The notes beneath the pieces are model-generated. The model was given only the letters and a program-made list of their open reading frames with translations. It did not search any database and was not told the DNA's origin. DNA of 64,000 nucleotides, taken from contig CAZCJL010000002.1 of NCBI GenBank assembly GCA_964498785.1, positions 1 to 64,000 of the forward strand, read 5' to 3'. Positions 25,838-34,498 of the stretch are shown here, one piece after another. Origin of the DNA: Mariaggregatimicrobium sp964498785 (GTDB lineage Bacteria; Zhuqueibacterota; Zhuqueibacteria; Thermofontimicrobiales; Thiofontviventaceae). The first letter of the stretch is position 1; the number at the start of each line of letters is the position of its first letter. Both the position numbers and the translations under genes were made by a program.

Positions 25838-27400
25838 ATGGCAGAAAAAATTCAGATGAAACAAAATGCCGCCGGTCGATTTGTTCCGGTTGATGTGAAC
25901 GGCAAACAGGCAACCCCATTTATGGGCGTCGGAAAATATCGTCCCACAGGGACAAAAACCGCACCACCTATTGCCACATGCACCGATTATCCTGCTGACG
26001 GGAACAAGGTATTGCCGGATTTAAAAACTGCGTTGCTAAAGGCGGGTATCAGGGACGGAATGACCATTTCAAGCCATCACCACTTTCGAAATGGAGACTT
26101 GGTGGCAAATCAAATTTTTGAGGCTGCCGCCGAAATTGGCGTCAAAGACTTAATGTGGTTTCCCAGCGCTTCTTTCCCATGTCATGCGCCAATCATCAAA
26201 CATCTGGACAATGGCGTGGTGCATCATATCGAGGGATCGATGAATGGACCGTTAGGAGACTACTGTTCCGCAGGAAAAATGCGGGGGATAGGAGTGCTAC
26301 GATCACATGGCGGCCGATACCAGGCAATTCAGGATGGTGAAGTTCATATCGATATTGCTGTGATCGCAGCGCCAACCGCTGATTTTTTCGGCAATGCCAA
26401 TGGCTTGGCTGGTGATTCTGCCTGCGGTTTGCTTGGTTTCGCACTTGCTGATTCTCAATATGCAGATAAGGTAATTGTCGTAACCGATAATTTAATTGAA
26501 TTTCCGTGTGTTCCGTGGCAAATTCAAGGCAATTATGTCGATTATGTGGTAAAGATGGATAAAATTGGTGATCCAGATAAAATTGTATCCGGAACAACTC
26601 AGATCACAAAAAGTCCTGACCGGTTGCTTATCGCCGAACTAACTGCAAAATTTGTCCAGAAAGCCGGTATTTTAAGAGACGGTTTTTCGTTCCAGGCAGG
26701 TGCTGGCGGTACATCCCTTTCTTTTGCAATTTTTTTAAAAGATATGATGAAACAAGCCGGTATAAAAGCCCGTTTCGTGCGCGGGGGCAGCACACAGTAT
26801 CTGGTGCAAATGTTGGAACAAGGATTGACCGATTATATTCTCGATGGCCAAACATTCGATCTTGAAGGCGTTCGCTCAATGCGGGAAAATCCACGTCATG
26901 TGAATACAAGTCCGTTTACCAGCTATAATTTTCACGGGAAAGGAAATTTCGCCTCAATGCTGGATGTCGTCGTTCTTGGCGCTACTGAAGTGGATGTCAA
27001 GTTCAACGCAAATGTGGTGACACATTCTGACGGCCGATTATTACACGGTATCGGCGGCTGGCAAAATTGCTTGTTTTCTCGATGCACTATTCTTCCAATA
27101 CCATCATTCAGAGATCGAATCCCGGTGATCGTTGATGAAGTGACAACCCTTTGCGGACCTGGTGAATTGATAGATGTAATCATTACTGAACGAGGCATCG
27201 CGATTAATCCGTTGAGGCAGGATTTAGTAGAAGCAGTCTCGAATTCAGATTTACCGATTCGGACAATCGAAGAATTGAAAAATGAGATAGAAGAGATTTG
27301 CGGGGGAAAACCTGAACAACCAAAACTTGGTGAAAAAATAGTCGCTGTTGTAAAATGGGTTGATGGTACAGTCATTGACTGTGTAAAACAGACATTTTAG
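25838..27400 (+). CDS. citF: Citrate lyase-type alpha subunit (acyl-transferase)
   Basis: The 520-residue protein belongs to the CitF family of CoA-transferase-like subunits, which exchange acetyl-ACP for citryl- (or citramalyl-) ACP. Typical blocks are the early ISSHHHFRNGDLV, the glycine-rich FQAGAGGTSLS and the VRGGSTQYLV segment. I chose the ATG at 25838, one nucleotide after the citDE stop, with GGAAGGAG upstream; an earlier in-frame ATG at 25808 lies inside citDE. No citC ligase or citX/citG prosthetic-group genes are in the window, although the complex would need them from elsewhere. Confidence 0.9.
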   Translation: MAEKIQMKQNAAGRFVPVDVNGKQATPFMGVGKYRPTGTKTAPPIATCTDYPADGNKVLPDLKTALLKAGIRDGMTISSHHHFRNGDLVANQIFEAAAEIGVKDLMWFPSASFPCHAPIIKHLDNGVVHHIEGSMNGPLGDYCSAGKMRGIGVLRSHGGRYQAIQDGEVHIDIAVIAAPTADFFGNANGLAGDSACGLLGFALADSQYADKVIVVTDNLIEFPCVPWQIQGNYVDYVVKMDKIGDPDKIVSGTTQITKSPDRLLIAELTAKFVQKAGILRDGFSFQAGAGGTSLSFAIFLKDMMKQAGIKARFVRGGSTQYLVQMLEQGLTDYILDGQTFDLEGVRSMRENPRHVNTSPFTSYNFHGKGNFASMLDVVVLGATEVDVKFNANVVTHSDGRLLHGIGGWQNCLFSRCTILPIPSFRDRIPVIVDEVTTLCGPGELIDVIITERGIAINPLRQDLVEAVSNSDLPIRTIEELKNEIEEICGGKPEQPKLGEKIVAVVKWVDGTVIDCVKQTF

Positions 27401-27513
27401 TTGATTTGTTGCGTTATTCTATTAACATTATTCAGTGCAGTTAGACATGTAAGTTTTTGATTTGTAACTTACTAAAATTTTATAAATTGTAAGTTAAATT
27501 TTATTAATAACAC

Positions 27514-27542
27514 TTGACTTTTACAAAAAAAATATAGATATT
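27514..27542 (+). promoter_or_regulatory. Candidate promoter upstream of the small hypothetical gene
   Basis: TTGACT at 27514-27519, a 17-nt spacer and GATATT at 27537-27542. Transcription would start near 27549. Confidence 0.45.
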
Positions 27543-27651
27543 GGAATTGGTTTAATTAGTGATAGCATCAAGACAAATATCCGGTGCTCAATAAATGAGC
27601 AGATTCAAACTTTGCTATTATGAAATAAAGGGGTGCACAGGAAAAAACATC

Positions 27652-27918
27652 ATGGAAAAATTTCTGAAATTTAAAGGTGATGTCAGCTTGAATTCAGTAT
27701 CAGAACATCTGAAAGATGAGCGAATCATCGTACTCAGGAAGTCACTAACGACGGATACCATTCAAATACAAATTTTAGAGAATATCACTAACAGGCAAAT
27801 TAAACACGCATTTTCGCCGCTTGTTATCTCGAAAATATACAATGAGTTTCCTTATCCATTAAAAAGTGATAAATTTTTTGGCTTTCCTAAAATTAGCCTG
27901 AAAAATTTATTCGCTTGA
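27652..27918 (+). CDS. Small hypothetical protein
   Basis: I do not recognise this 88-residue protein. It is basic and has no signal peptide, cysteine motif or repeat. I prefer the ATG at 27652, which has an AGGA site about 9 nt upstream; an in-frame ATG at 27595 has no ribosome site and would add 19 residues. A promoter-like sequence lies upstream and a clear terminator follows at 27947, so it appears to be an independent small gene. Confidence 0.55.
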   Translation: MEKFLKFKGDVSLNSVSEHLKDERIIVLRKSLTTDTIQIQILENITNRQIKHAFSPLVISKIYNEFPYPLKSDKFFGFPKISLKNLFA

Positions 27919-27946
27919 AATAACAATTAGAGCAACCTCAAAAGAT

Positions 27947-27981
27947 GAAACTCCGGGCAATCCCCCCGGAGTTTCGTATTT
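27947..27981 (+). terminator. Intrinsic terminator after the small hypothetical gene
   Basis: The 11-bp perfect stem gaaactccggg (27947-27957) / cccggagtttc (27965-27975) closes a 7-nt loop and is followed by gtatttt. It ends 25 nt before the phosphoesterase start. Confidence 0.75.
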
Positions 27982-28005
27982 TAGGCCAAAAGGAGTAAAG
28001 TTGTA

Positions 28006-28929
28006 ATGAAATTAGTATTAAAGAAAACCATCATATTTATGATCTTGTGTGTAACAATATTTTTTAGCTGCGATACTGAACAGAGAGATTATGCATCTTT
28101 CCGTTTTGTGTTTATGACAGATGTTCATCTCCAGCCGGAAAAAGGCGCGGTTGAAGGATTGAAAAAAGCAATTGAATCTATTAATGCATTAAATCCAAAA
28201 CCAGATTTTGTAATTACTGGTGGAGATTTAATTTTCGACGCTATTAAACAAAATGAGAAACGAGCCGACTCTCTTTACACGCTTTTTCAAAAAACAATTG
28301 AATCGCTCGAAATTCCTGTTTATTACACGATTGGTAATCACGATATTTTTGGTGTAAATTCCGATGCCGGGATATCAAAAGATCATCCTGAATATGGTAA
28401 AAAAATGTTTGCCAAACGATTGGGGGAGAATAAAACATATCGTTCCTTCGATTATAATAACTGGCATTTTGTTTTATTAGATGCAATAACGCTTGACCCC
28501 GAAAAAGACTACATTGGTAAAATTGATTCTACACAAACAGAGTGGCTGAAAGACGATCTGAAAAATCTTGAATCACAAACTCCTGTGGTATTCGTCACTC
28601 ATATTCCGTTCTATACCTTATTCAGTCAATATCACGGTAGCCCGACAATGGCCAATGGCCCAAAGTTGGTTGTAATAAATGCAAACGAAATTATGAAATT
28701 AGCTGCACCATATAACGTGAAAATGGTATTGCAAGGACACCTTCATACAGTTGAAGAAATTAAATATAAAGGGATATCATATTTGACAGGGGGCGCTGTT
28801 AGTGGTAACTGGTGGAACGGAGAACGTTTTGGTTTCTCCGAAGGTTTTGTGGTCGTGGACATTTTAGGCGATACTTTCGAATGGGAGTATGAAACGTATG
28901 AGTGGGATGCAACTGCTTATAAAGAATAA
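28006..28929 (+). CDS. Calcineurin-like metallophosphoesterase lipoprotein
   Basis: The 307-residue protein has a lipoprotein-type signal ending at SC (C22) and the full set of dinuclear metallophosphoesterase motifs: MTDVHL, TGGDLI, GNHD, VTHIPF and QGHLH. It should hydrolyse a phosphoester outside the cytoplasm, for example from nucleotides or phospholipid head groups; the substrate is not visible. An AAAAGGAG site lies 9 nt before the ATG. It faces the convergent nucleotidyltransferase gene with a 28-nt gap. Confidence 0.88.
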   Translation: MKLVLKKTIIFMILCVTIFFSCDTEQRDYASFRFVFMTDVHLQPEKGAVEGLKKAIESINALNPKPDFVITGGDLIFDAIKQNEKRADSLYTLFQKTIESLEIPVYYTIGNHDIFGVNSDAGISKDHPEYGKKMFAKRLGENKTYRSFDYNNWHFVLLDAITLDPEKDYIGKIDSTQTEWLKDDLKNLESQTPVVFVTHIPFYTLFSQYHGSPTMANGPKLVVINANEIMKLAAPYNVKMVLQGHLHTVEEIKYKGISYLTGGAVSGNWWNGERFGFSEGFVVVDILGDTFEWEYETYEWDATAYKE

Positions 28930-28957
28930 TGATATGTTGTATTTACCATAAACATAT

Positions 28958-29695
28958 TTATATTTTAATGAGTCCCTGTTGAATATCATTTTCAATAGCT
29001 TTAATATGTTCAGGTTTTCCTAAATCTTTCCAATAACAATCATCGATTCGGTAGACACCAACTCGATGTCCCGCGGAAATCAATCGTAAATAGACATCAA
29101 TGATCGAAAAGAAGCCATCTTCAATAAGGTGAGGCAGTAAATGTGGTGAAATGACATGGATTCCGCTAAATGCCAACTCTTCAAACGGGCTAAGTGACTT
29201 TTTTGCAATTCGCCTGGTCTCATTATTTTTATTAACATGGCCGCAAATTTTGTTATTTTCACTGACGAGAAAATAGCGACGTGTTTTCCGTTTCATGGCA
29301 GCCAGTGTTGCGATATTATTCTGTTGATAATGAAAATGAATCATATCCGTCACGTTAATGTCAGAAATAATATCAACATTATGAACCAAAAAAGGTTCGT
29401 TATTTTTTAAAAAATATGCAGCCTTTTTCAATCCTCCGCCAGTGCCCAAAATTTCTTGCTCCCGCGATATTTCGATATGGATGTCAAAATTATTATTAGC
29501 CTTCAGAAAATCAATGATCAGTTCCCCCAGATGATGGATATTGATGATAATATCGCGGATGTCGATACGAATTAATTTGCGGATTAGAATTTCGAGCATC
29601 GGGATTCCGTTTATTTCGACTAGTGCTTTTGGCTTTTGATCTGTTAAGGGACGTAAGCGGGTTCCAAAGCCTGCTGCGAGTATCATTGCTTTCAT
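28958..29695 (-). CDS. Sugar-1-phosphate nucleotidyltransferase, MurU-like
   Basis: The 245-residue protein has the nucleotidyltransferase signature ILAAGFGTRLRPLT and the EQEILGTGGGLKKA and HNVDIISD blocks for nucleotide and metal binding. In the neighbourhood of an AmgK-like kinase this is best read as a MurU-type MurNAc-1-phosphate uridylyltransferase, which makes UDP-MurNAc and bypasses de novo synthesis. I chose the ATG at 29695 because it overlaps the upstream stop in an ATGA arrangement; an ATG three codons earlier is possible. Mannose- or glucose-1-phosphate substrates cannot be excluded by sequence alone. Confidence 0.85.
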   Translation of the reverse strand: MKAMILAAGFGTRLRPLTDQKPKALVEINGIPMLEILIRKLIRIDIRDIIINIHHLGELIIDFLKANNNFDIHIEISREQEILGTGGGLKKAAYFLKNNEPFLVHNVDIISDINVTDMIHFHYQQNNIATLAAMKRKTRRYFLVSENNKICGHVNKNNETRRIAKKSLSPFEELAFSGIHVISPHLLPHLIEDGFFSIIDVYLRLISAGHRVGVYRIDDCYWKDLGKPEHIKAIENDIQQGLIKI

Positions 29696-30114
29696 ATATC
29701 GCATTTCGTTTCATTTAAATGAGGAAATTCCGTATGAGTGATTTCACAACGGATGTTTTTTGTTTTTAAATAGTTCGCACACTTTTCCGCACAATAAACA
29801 GACCTGTGCTGACCACCGGTGCACCCAAACGAAATCATCAAACTTGTGAAGTTGCGTGATTGATAATTTTCGATAGCCATATCGATAATTTTAAATGCTT
29901 GATCGAGAAATTGGCTTACAATTTTATGTTCAGATAAATATTCTGCAACTTCTTTGTCTTTACCGGTTAACGACATATATTGCTGCTCTCTTCCAGGATT
30001 CGGGAGGAAGCGACAGTCAAATACAAATCCTCCGTTATGCCCCGATTTATCTGCCGGAATACCAGACTTAAGATAGCCAAAACTAAATAGTTGAACGTGT
30101 AATTGATTACTCAT
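29692..30114 (-). CDS. Stand-alone RapZ C-terminal-domain protein
   Basis: This 140-residue protein matches only the C-terminal half of RapZ, with the motifs FDCRFLPNP and SFGCTGGQHRSVY. The N-terminal P-loop kinase-like half is missing. In Enterobacteria the RapZ C-terminal domain binds amino-sugar phosphate and small RNAs. Here it is trapped between a kinase and a nucleotidyltransferase, overlapping both (8 nt and 4 nt), so it may sense a sugar phosphate of the salvage route. The ATG at 30114 is preferred over one at 30141, which lies deeper in the kinase gene. Confidence 0.85.
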   Translation of the reverse strand: MSNQLHVQLFSFGYLKSGIPADKSGHNGGFVFDCRFLPNPGREQQYMSLTGKDKEVAEYLSEHKIVSQFLDQAFKIIDMAIENYQSRNFTSLMISFGCTGGQHRSVYCAEKCANYLKTKNIRCEITHTEFPHLNETKCDI

Positions 30115-31129
30115 TAAATTTTCTGAGCGATTTGTCAGCAATTAAATGTTCATAAATCGATTTTAATGTTTGCATTCTATTTAAAATATCGAGATTTTTG
30201 TTACACAGAATTTCGAGATTCTTGATCGCAAAAGGCACACTCCTGAAAAAATGAGTTTTTCCTTTTACAGCAGATAAATAACCATAAGCGCCAAAGGCTT
30301 GCATGATCCGAACTAAGACAAATCCATAGAAATATTTTTTGAAACAGGAAGCATTTAAGTCAATTATTTTTTCTGCATGATGAATATAGTGATCAATAAG
30401 CTCTTGTCGAAATTCTTCGGGCAGGTCTGCCTTGGCATCATAAAGTAAAGAAGCAAGATCATATTGCAATGCACCGCGCCTGCCAGACTGATAATCGATA
30501 AAATACGGCTCATTATTTTTAATCATAACATTGCGTGATTGAAAGTCACGATAAAGAAAATATGCTGGTTCTTCTTCTAATAAGAAATCAATCAAAATAT
30601 TGAAATCTTTTTCCAAATTTGTATGATCGATTTTTTTCTTGAAAAAGTAATTCAAAAAGCGATGTTTAAAATAATGCAAATCCCAGCTCATCGATTCCCT
30701 GGCAAATGCAATATGCTGGTAACAATAACTATAATCAATAGAGACGCCCGCGGTTATTTGAAAATGTGGCAACACCTCCACAACCTTGCGATACATCTGT
30801 TTGATTTCGTCATTAAAACCGAGCTTATCGCGTATTTCGAGCATCCATTGAAACAGGGTGTGATCTCCCAAATCTTCTTCTAAATAGGCGCCAAGTTCCA
30901 AATTTTGAACATAGATTTCCGGGACATTCAGGTTAAAAGCCTTAAAATGACGCGAAAATTCCAGAAAAGCTTCGTTTTCTTCCCGATTGTTACCAAGTAT
31001 CCCGATAACTGTGTCAGAATTTTTAAAAATACGGTATATTTTCCGGTCGGATCCATCGCTACGTAATGGAATAATTTTATCCGGAGGTGTTCCGTAAGTC
31101 TGAAAATAAAGTTTATTTAATCTTTCCAT
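30107..31129 (-). CDS. APH-family sugar kinase, AmgK-like
   Basis: The 340-residue protein has the aminoglycoside phosphotransferase fold: catalytic loop YRDFQSRNVM and metal-binding FIDYQSGRRG. AmgK kinases phosphorylate the anomeric hydroxyl of MurNAc or GlcNAc, giving the substrate for MurU. The operon order kinase, RapZ-C domain, nucleotidyltransferase, with overlapping ends, supports this. With two NamZ-like exo-muramidases in the window, a MurNAc salvage route is coherent. Specificity for MurNAc is inferred from context, not from a residue I can point to. Confidence 0.85.
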   Translation of the reverse strand: MERLNKLYFQTYGTPPDKIIPLRSDGSDRKIYRIFKNSDTVIGILGNNREENEAFLEFSRHFKAFNLNVPEIYVQNLELGAYLEEDLGDHTLFQWMLEIRDKLGFNDEIKQMYRKVVEVLPHFQITAGVSIDYSYCYQHIAFARESMSWDLHYFKHRFLNYFFKKKIDHTNLEKDFNILIDFLLEEEPAYFLYRDFQSRNVMIKNNEPYFIDYQSGRRGALQYDLASLLYDAKADLPEEFRQELIDHYIHHAEKIIDLNASCFKKYFYGFVLVRIMQAFGAYGYLSAVKGKTHFFRSVPFAIKNLEILCNKNLDILNRMQTLKSIYEHLIADKSLRKFNE

Positions 31130-31200
31130 AACGCATAAGATAAAAAATCATTTGAATTATGCAAAGGATTTTTTTTATTTTAATAAAATTTGATCAAAAT

Positions 31201-31229
31201 AAAAAAAGCTCAATATTTGAGCTTTTTTT
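31201..31229 (-). terminator. Terminator of the coiled-coil gene (minus strand)
   Basis: The arms aaaaaagctcaa and ttgagctttttt form a 12-bp stem around a 3-nt loop. T-runs lie on both sides, so it could work in both directions. It sits between the coiled-coil gene stop and the kinase start. Confidence 0.75.
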
Positions 31230-31260
31230 ATTGATTATATATTTAAAAATATTTATATTA

Positions 31261-31848
31261 TTAGCCACAAGCCTGTTTAACAGATGTTTGTTGGGGAGGT
31301 ATAAATGAAGAATCCTGTTGATCGAACCAATTTTCGATTTCTCCATGCATACGCTCAACAAGGCGGTTTTTTTGTTCAATGGTTTCATTTAACTCGTCAA
31401 TTTTTTGTTGGACTCTTGATTTATGTAATTCATTTTGATGGAAAAAGCGAGTGAGGATTCGACGAACTGAAGAGACTCTTTCGTTGCTATTTGGTTTTTC
31501 TGTTCCGGTGCTCACAAAAGATCGAATTTGATTTTCAATTTCATGGAGAAAAAGTTCATTCTCATTTAATGTTTGATTAAGCACTGAAATATTTGATTTG
31601 TGGAGCCGGTAAACTGTTATCTCTTCCTTGAAAATTCGTTCATACTTCTGTAATATATCCTCATAAGCAAGGGTTTTTGTTTCTGCGGCTTTCAGTGATT
31701 TTTCAAGGTTGTTAATATACTGCGTAAGCTTATCATATTTTTGCAAAACATTTTCAATGTTTATGGGATTATACTCAACAATTTTGTTGATGTTTTTTTC
31801 TTTGTCTTTTGCAAAGAATTTCTGAAGCTGCATCCGTAGCCTAAACAC
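31261..31848 (-). CDS. Coiled-coil protein of unknown function
   Basis: This 195-residue protein is charged and mostly helical, with heptad-like stretches around residues 30-110 and 145-175, and no signal peptide or membrane segment. I recognise no family. Translation seems to begin at GTG (31848) because a GAGGAGG site lies 9-10 nt upstream; an in-frame ATG five codons later has no usable site. The ribosome site lies in the loop of a 6-bp hairpin, described separately. A terminator follows. It may be a structural or DNA-segregation-type coiled coil, but nothing specific supports that. Confidence 0.65.
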   Translation of the reverse strand: MFRLRMQLQKFFAKDKEKNINKIVEYNPINIENVLQKYDKLTQYINNLEKSLKAAETKTLAYEDILQKYERIFKEEITVYRLHKSNISVLNQTLNENELFLHEIENQIRSFVSTGTEKPNSNERVSSVRRILTRFFHQNELHKSRVQQKIDELNETIEQKNRLVERMHGEIENWFDQQDSSFIPPQQTSVKQACG

Positions 31849-31872
31849 CCAAAATCACCTCCTCAATTTGGG
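31848..31872 (-). promoter_or_regulatory. Hairpin with Shine-Dalgarno in its loop
   Basis: On the mRNA, CCCAAA (31872-31867) pairs with TTTGGG (31853-31848) and the 13-nt loop contains GAGGAGGTGA. The first base of the GTG start lies at the foot of the stem. A small structure of this kind can tune initiation. Confidence 0.4.
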
Positions 31873-32433
31873 AGAAGAGAGAATTCCTAAAAATATAGTT
31901 CTTTAAAAATCGGACTAATACCGGGCAGTTGATACTCTGATTTCGATAGATTAAATTTTCAGGGCTTCGCTCTTAACACTTATTTCGTAAGAACTTGTCG
32001 AATTCAGATTGTTTTAGTGCAAATAGCGTGCCAGCTAATCAAATAATATTTAACTGATTTTTATTTGTTTGTATTATATTTGCAGCAATATATTTTTATT
32101 AACATACTGATTATTTTGTATAAATTAACATTAAAAGTTTAATTATTTAAAATCAGTCGATTATATTGCTGTAAAATATCTAGTGCAACAATAAAATGTG
32201 TTTTTTATGTAAAAATATAATTAGTTGTATTGCAAAAAGGAAATTAACGTGTGGAATTTTTTAAAAAAAATATTAAAAAATACAATACATATCAAATTAC
32301 AGTATTTCGATAAAAAAAGGTGAGCGAAAATACTCCACTTTGTTTTGAAAATATATTCAAAGAGGTCGAATTTAGTCCATATCTTGGGTTAAATTGTTTT
32401 AACAATACTTTATCTGGTATATTAAACTTACGA
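31873..32433. other. AT-rich intergenic region without a supported gene
   Basis: About 560 nt separate the divergent coiled-coil and YARHG genes. The stretch is strongly AT-rich. A 20-codon GTG reading frame at 32251-32313 has an AAGGAAA site upstream but a low-complexity Lys/Asn-rich product, so I do not call it a gene. No hairpin with a T-run, riboswitch or RNA gene was recognised. Confidence 0.4.
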
Positions 32434-33471
32434 ATGAAGAATATGAACAGAATAAAAAAGATCGCGATTTTCGTAATTGTAATCGGATGGTTTGTTGCCG
32501 CAATTCCAGTGAATGCCATGCTCAGTCCGGTTCTGCATAATAATTCTGGGAATCCATTATTAGTTAATTGTAATGATATTCGACTTGTGAAACAAAAAAT
32601 CGATCTTTATCACCACCCCGCAGGTATCTGGATTGTTACCTGCTCGAGTCAATTGAAAAATCTATTTCCAAAACCAGTTCAGCAGGAAGTCGGTTTTGCC
32701 GCTGGTATCGATATTAATAAATTTGATGAGTCGATATTCTGTGATGCGTTCAATAATTTTAAGGTCAGCATTGATGGAAATGAGGTGAATGACGTTAAAA
32801 TGTTAGAACAGTGCTCAAATTACACCGAACGTATCGGGAATAATTGGACGTTTGATGATTACTCCGGAATTGGCTATTTGAATACATGGCTCATTGAATT
32901 TAAGCCAGAGGAAATTAAAGAGGTGGTAGTTACATTTAGTTTTGTTGTCAAAAAACCAGGAATAAAATATAATCCTGAAAATAATGAGCGCTGGTATATC
33001 GAGGCTGGCAATTGGATTAAACAGGAATACGTTAAAAAAAGAGAAAGTGATTTCGAGTTTCATTTGAATTTAGGTTCTTTCTGGTCTTCCTTTGTCGATA
33101 CATTATTGATTCGCATTTATCGGTCAGATAACTGGTTCCTGATTGAGCCTGAAAATCAACGGAAATATCTGCAACAAGATGTGATGGAATACACTTTTAG
33201 TGAACCTATTGGCTTTTTCTCACCATCGGAAACAATTTTAACTGATTTAGCGGAAGATGATTTAAAAGATAAATCAAAGACAGAGTTGAAAATTCTCCGG
33301 AATTCGTTCTTTGCGAAATATGGAAAACAATTTGATAATAAGTGGATACAATTATTTTTTGAAAAGCAACCCTGGTATTCCAAAGATATGTATTTTGATA
33401 CCTGGTATTTGAATGACTTTGATATCCGAAATATGAAATTAATTTATAAATTTGAACAAAATACCAAATAG
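32434..33471 (+). CDS. Exported YARHG-domain protein
   Basis: This 345-residue protein begins with a signal-like segment (about residues 4-28, IFVIVIGWFVAAIPVNA). The middle is a beta-rich domain of unknown type. The C-terminal 75 residues match the YARHG domain pattern: ILRNSFFAKYGKQF, then PWYSKD and a late Asn/Ile pair. YARHG domains are found in exported proteins and are thought to act near peptidoglycan; the function is unproven. I chose the ATG at 32434 because the reading frame upstream of it has no signal character. The amidase gene begins 1 nt after its stop, which fits a cell-wall role. Confidence 0.75.
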   Translation: MKNMNRIKKIAIFVIVIGWFVAAIPVNAMLSPVLHNNSGNPLLVNCNDIRLVKQKIDLYHHPAGIWIVTCSSQLKNLFPKPVQQEVGFAAGIDINKFDESIFCDAFNNFKVSIDGNEVNDVKMLEQCSNYTERIGNNWTFDDYSGIGYLNTWLIEFKPEEIKEVVVTFSFVVKKPGIKYNPENNERWYIEAGNWIKQEYVKKRESDFEFHLNLGSFWSSFVDTLLIRIYRSDNWFLIEPENQRKYLQQDVMEYTFSEPIGFFSPSETILTDLAEDDLKDKSKTELKILRNSFFAKYGKQFDNKWIQLFFEKQPWYSKDMYFDTWYLNDFDIRNMKLIYKFEQNTK

Positions 33472-33472
33472 C

Positions 33473-34192
33473 ATGTCATCGGAAAAAATTTATAAAATTT
33501 ATTTAAGCGCGGGACACGGTTTTTACTATAATCCACAATGGAAAGAATGGATGACACAGACCCGCAGTTATTGGGGCGTTGTCGAAGATTTTTGGACCGT
33601 ATTAGTCGCCCGGGAGTTATTTGTTCTTCTGGATGAAGATAGGCGATTCCAGGTTTTTACAAACCGTGATTTTTTTAATGAGGAGCTTGGAATCAGTGGT
33701 CATCAGAAATGGATGGAAGCCTCGAACTTGTTTTTTAAAGAAATTGGAGCGCCGGAATCAATTTGGAATGTCGATAGTGGTATCGGGCAGGCGATTCAGG
33801 CAGATGCACTGGGAGCATCATATTATCAGGCCGACATTGCTGTGTCCATTCATGCAGATTCTGGCGGCGGGGAAGCAATGGGACATACTGTATGGCATCA
33901 TTGTCATGCAAATTTCAGTCGAAAATTGGCAGCGAAAATTGAGCAAGCGCTCAACAGCTTGAAGAATGGGTCGATTGGAATTAAATGTGATGCTGAGCAT
34001 GAAAATTTCGCTTTCTGGAAAGTGAATCAAGGCCGGATTATGACGTTGGTAAATTATTTTCATCATGATAATCGAAAAGATAATGAACTCATGAAATTAC
34101 AAAGCAATATAACTCTGTGCGCTCAAATGACATATAAGGGTATTGTAGATTTTATCGAAACGTATGGACATACGATTACCTGGATTAATTGA
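33473..34192 (+). CDS. N-acetylmuramoyl-L-alanine amidase family protein
   Basis: The 239-residue protein resembles the Amidase_3 (zinc-dependent MurNAc-L-Ala amidase) fold, with IYLSAGHG near the start for the first zinc histidine and ADIAVSIHADSG for the later histidine. A later Glu-rich segment (EHENFAFWKV) may supply the catalytic glutamate. No signal peptide is visible, which is unusual for an amidase acting on the wall; it may act on cytoplasmic fragments or be exported another way. The ATG at 33473 lies 1 nt after the YARHG stop. It is the second gene of a long plus-strand unit. Confidence 0.82.
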   Translation: MSSEKIYKIYLSAGHGFYYNPQWKEWMTQTRSYWGVVEDFWTVLVARELFVLLDEDRRFQVFTNRDFFNEELGISGHQKWMEASNLFFKEIGAPESIWNVDSGIGQAIQADALGASYYQADIAVSIHADSGGGEAMGHTVWHHCHANFSRKLAAKIEQALNSLKNGSIGIKCDAEHENFAFWKVNQGRIMTLVNYFHHDNRKDNELMKLQSNITLCAQMTYKGIVDFIETYGHTITWIN

Positions 34193-34200
34193 GGTTTAAT

Positions 34201-34416
34201 ATGGATGATAAAAATGCAGGAGTAACATCTTCTCGGATAAAATTTTGTGATATACGATGTGAGCATGCATCATTTCCGAAAGAAACAGATATCGACGGGG
34301 CTCAAAGTTGCCGAACTTTTTCCGCATTGTGGTGTAAAATTTTAGAGGATTATGTGACTAAAAATGCACCCTGCGCGGTCTTGTTCGGAAAACGAAGGCC
34401 AAAGACAGGGTTTTAA
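34201..34416 (+). CDS. Cys-rich mini-protein, possible metal binder
   Basis: This 71-residue protein has four evenly used cysteine positions: the pair in KFCDIRCEHASF, then QSCRTFSALWC and NAPCAVLF. The arrangement suggests a zinc or iron-sulfur site, and the sequence looks conserved rather than random. It ends in a basic tail. The ATG at 34201 has a weak GAGG upstream; a TTG four codons earlier overlaps the amidase end. It is the third gene of the unit, 8 nt after the amidase. Confidence 0.6.
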   Translation: MDDKNAGVTSSRIKFCDIRCEHASFPKETDIDGAQSCRTFSALWCKILEDYVTKNAPCAVLFGKRRPKTGF

Positions 34417-34498
34417 TCTGAAAAGAAAAGCAATTTTTGCGCAACGCATTTTTGATGCATTAACGTTTATAAATTATCTACATAAAGAGGGCGACTCC

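Noticed and set aside
32251..32313. 20-codon GTG frame with AAGGAAA upstream
   Set aside because: The product is low-complexity Lys/Asn-rich in very AT-rich DNA, and nothing else supports it.
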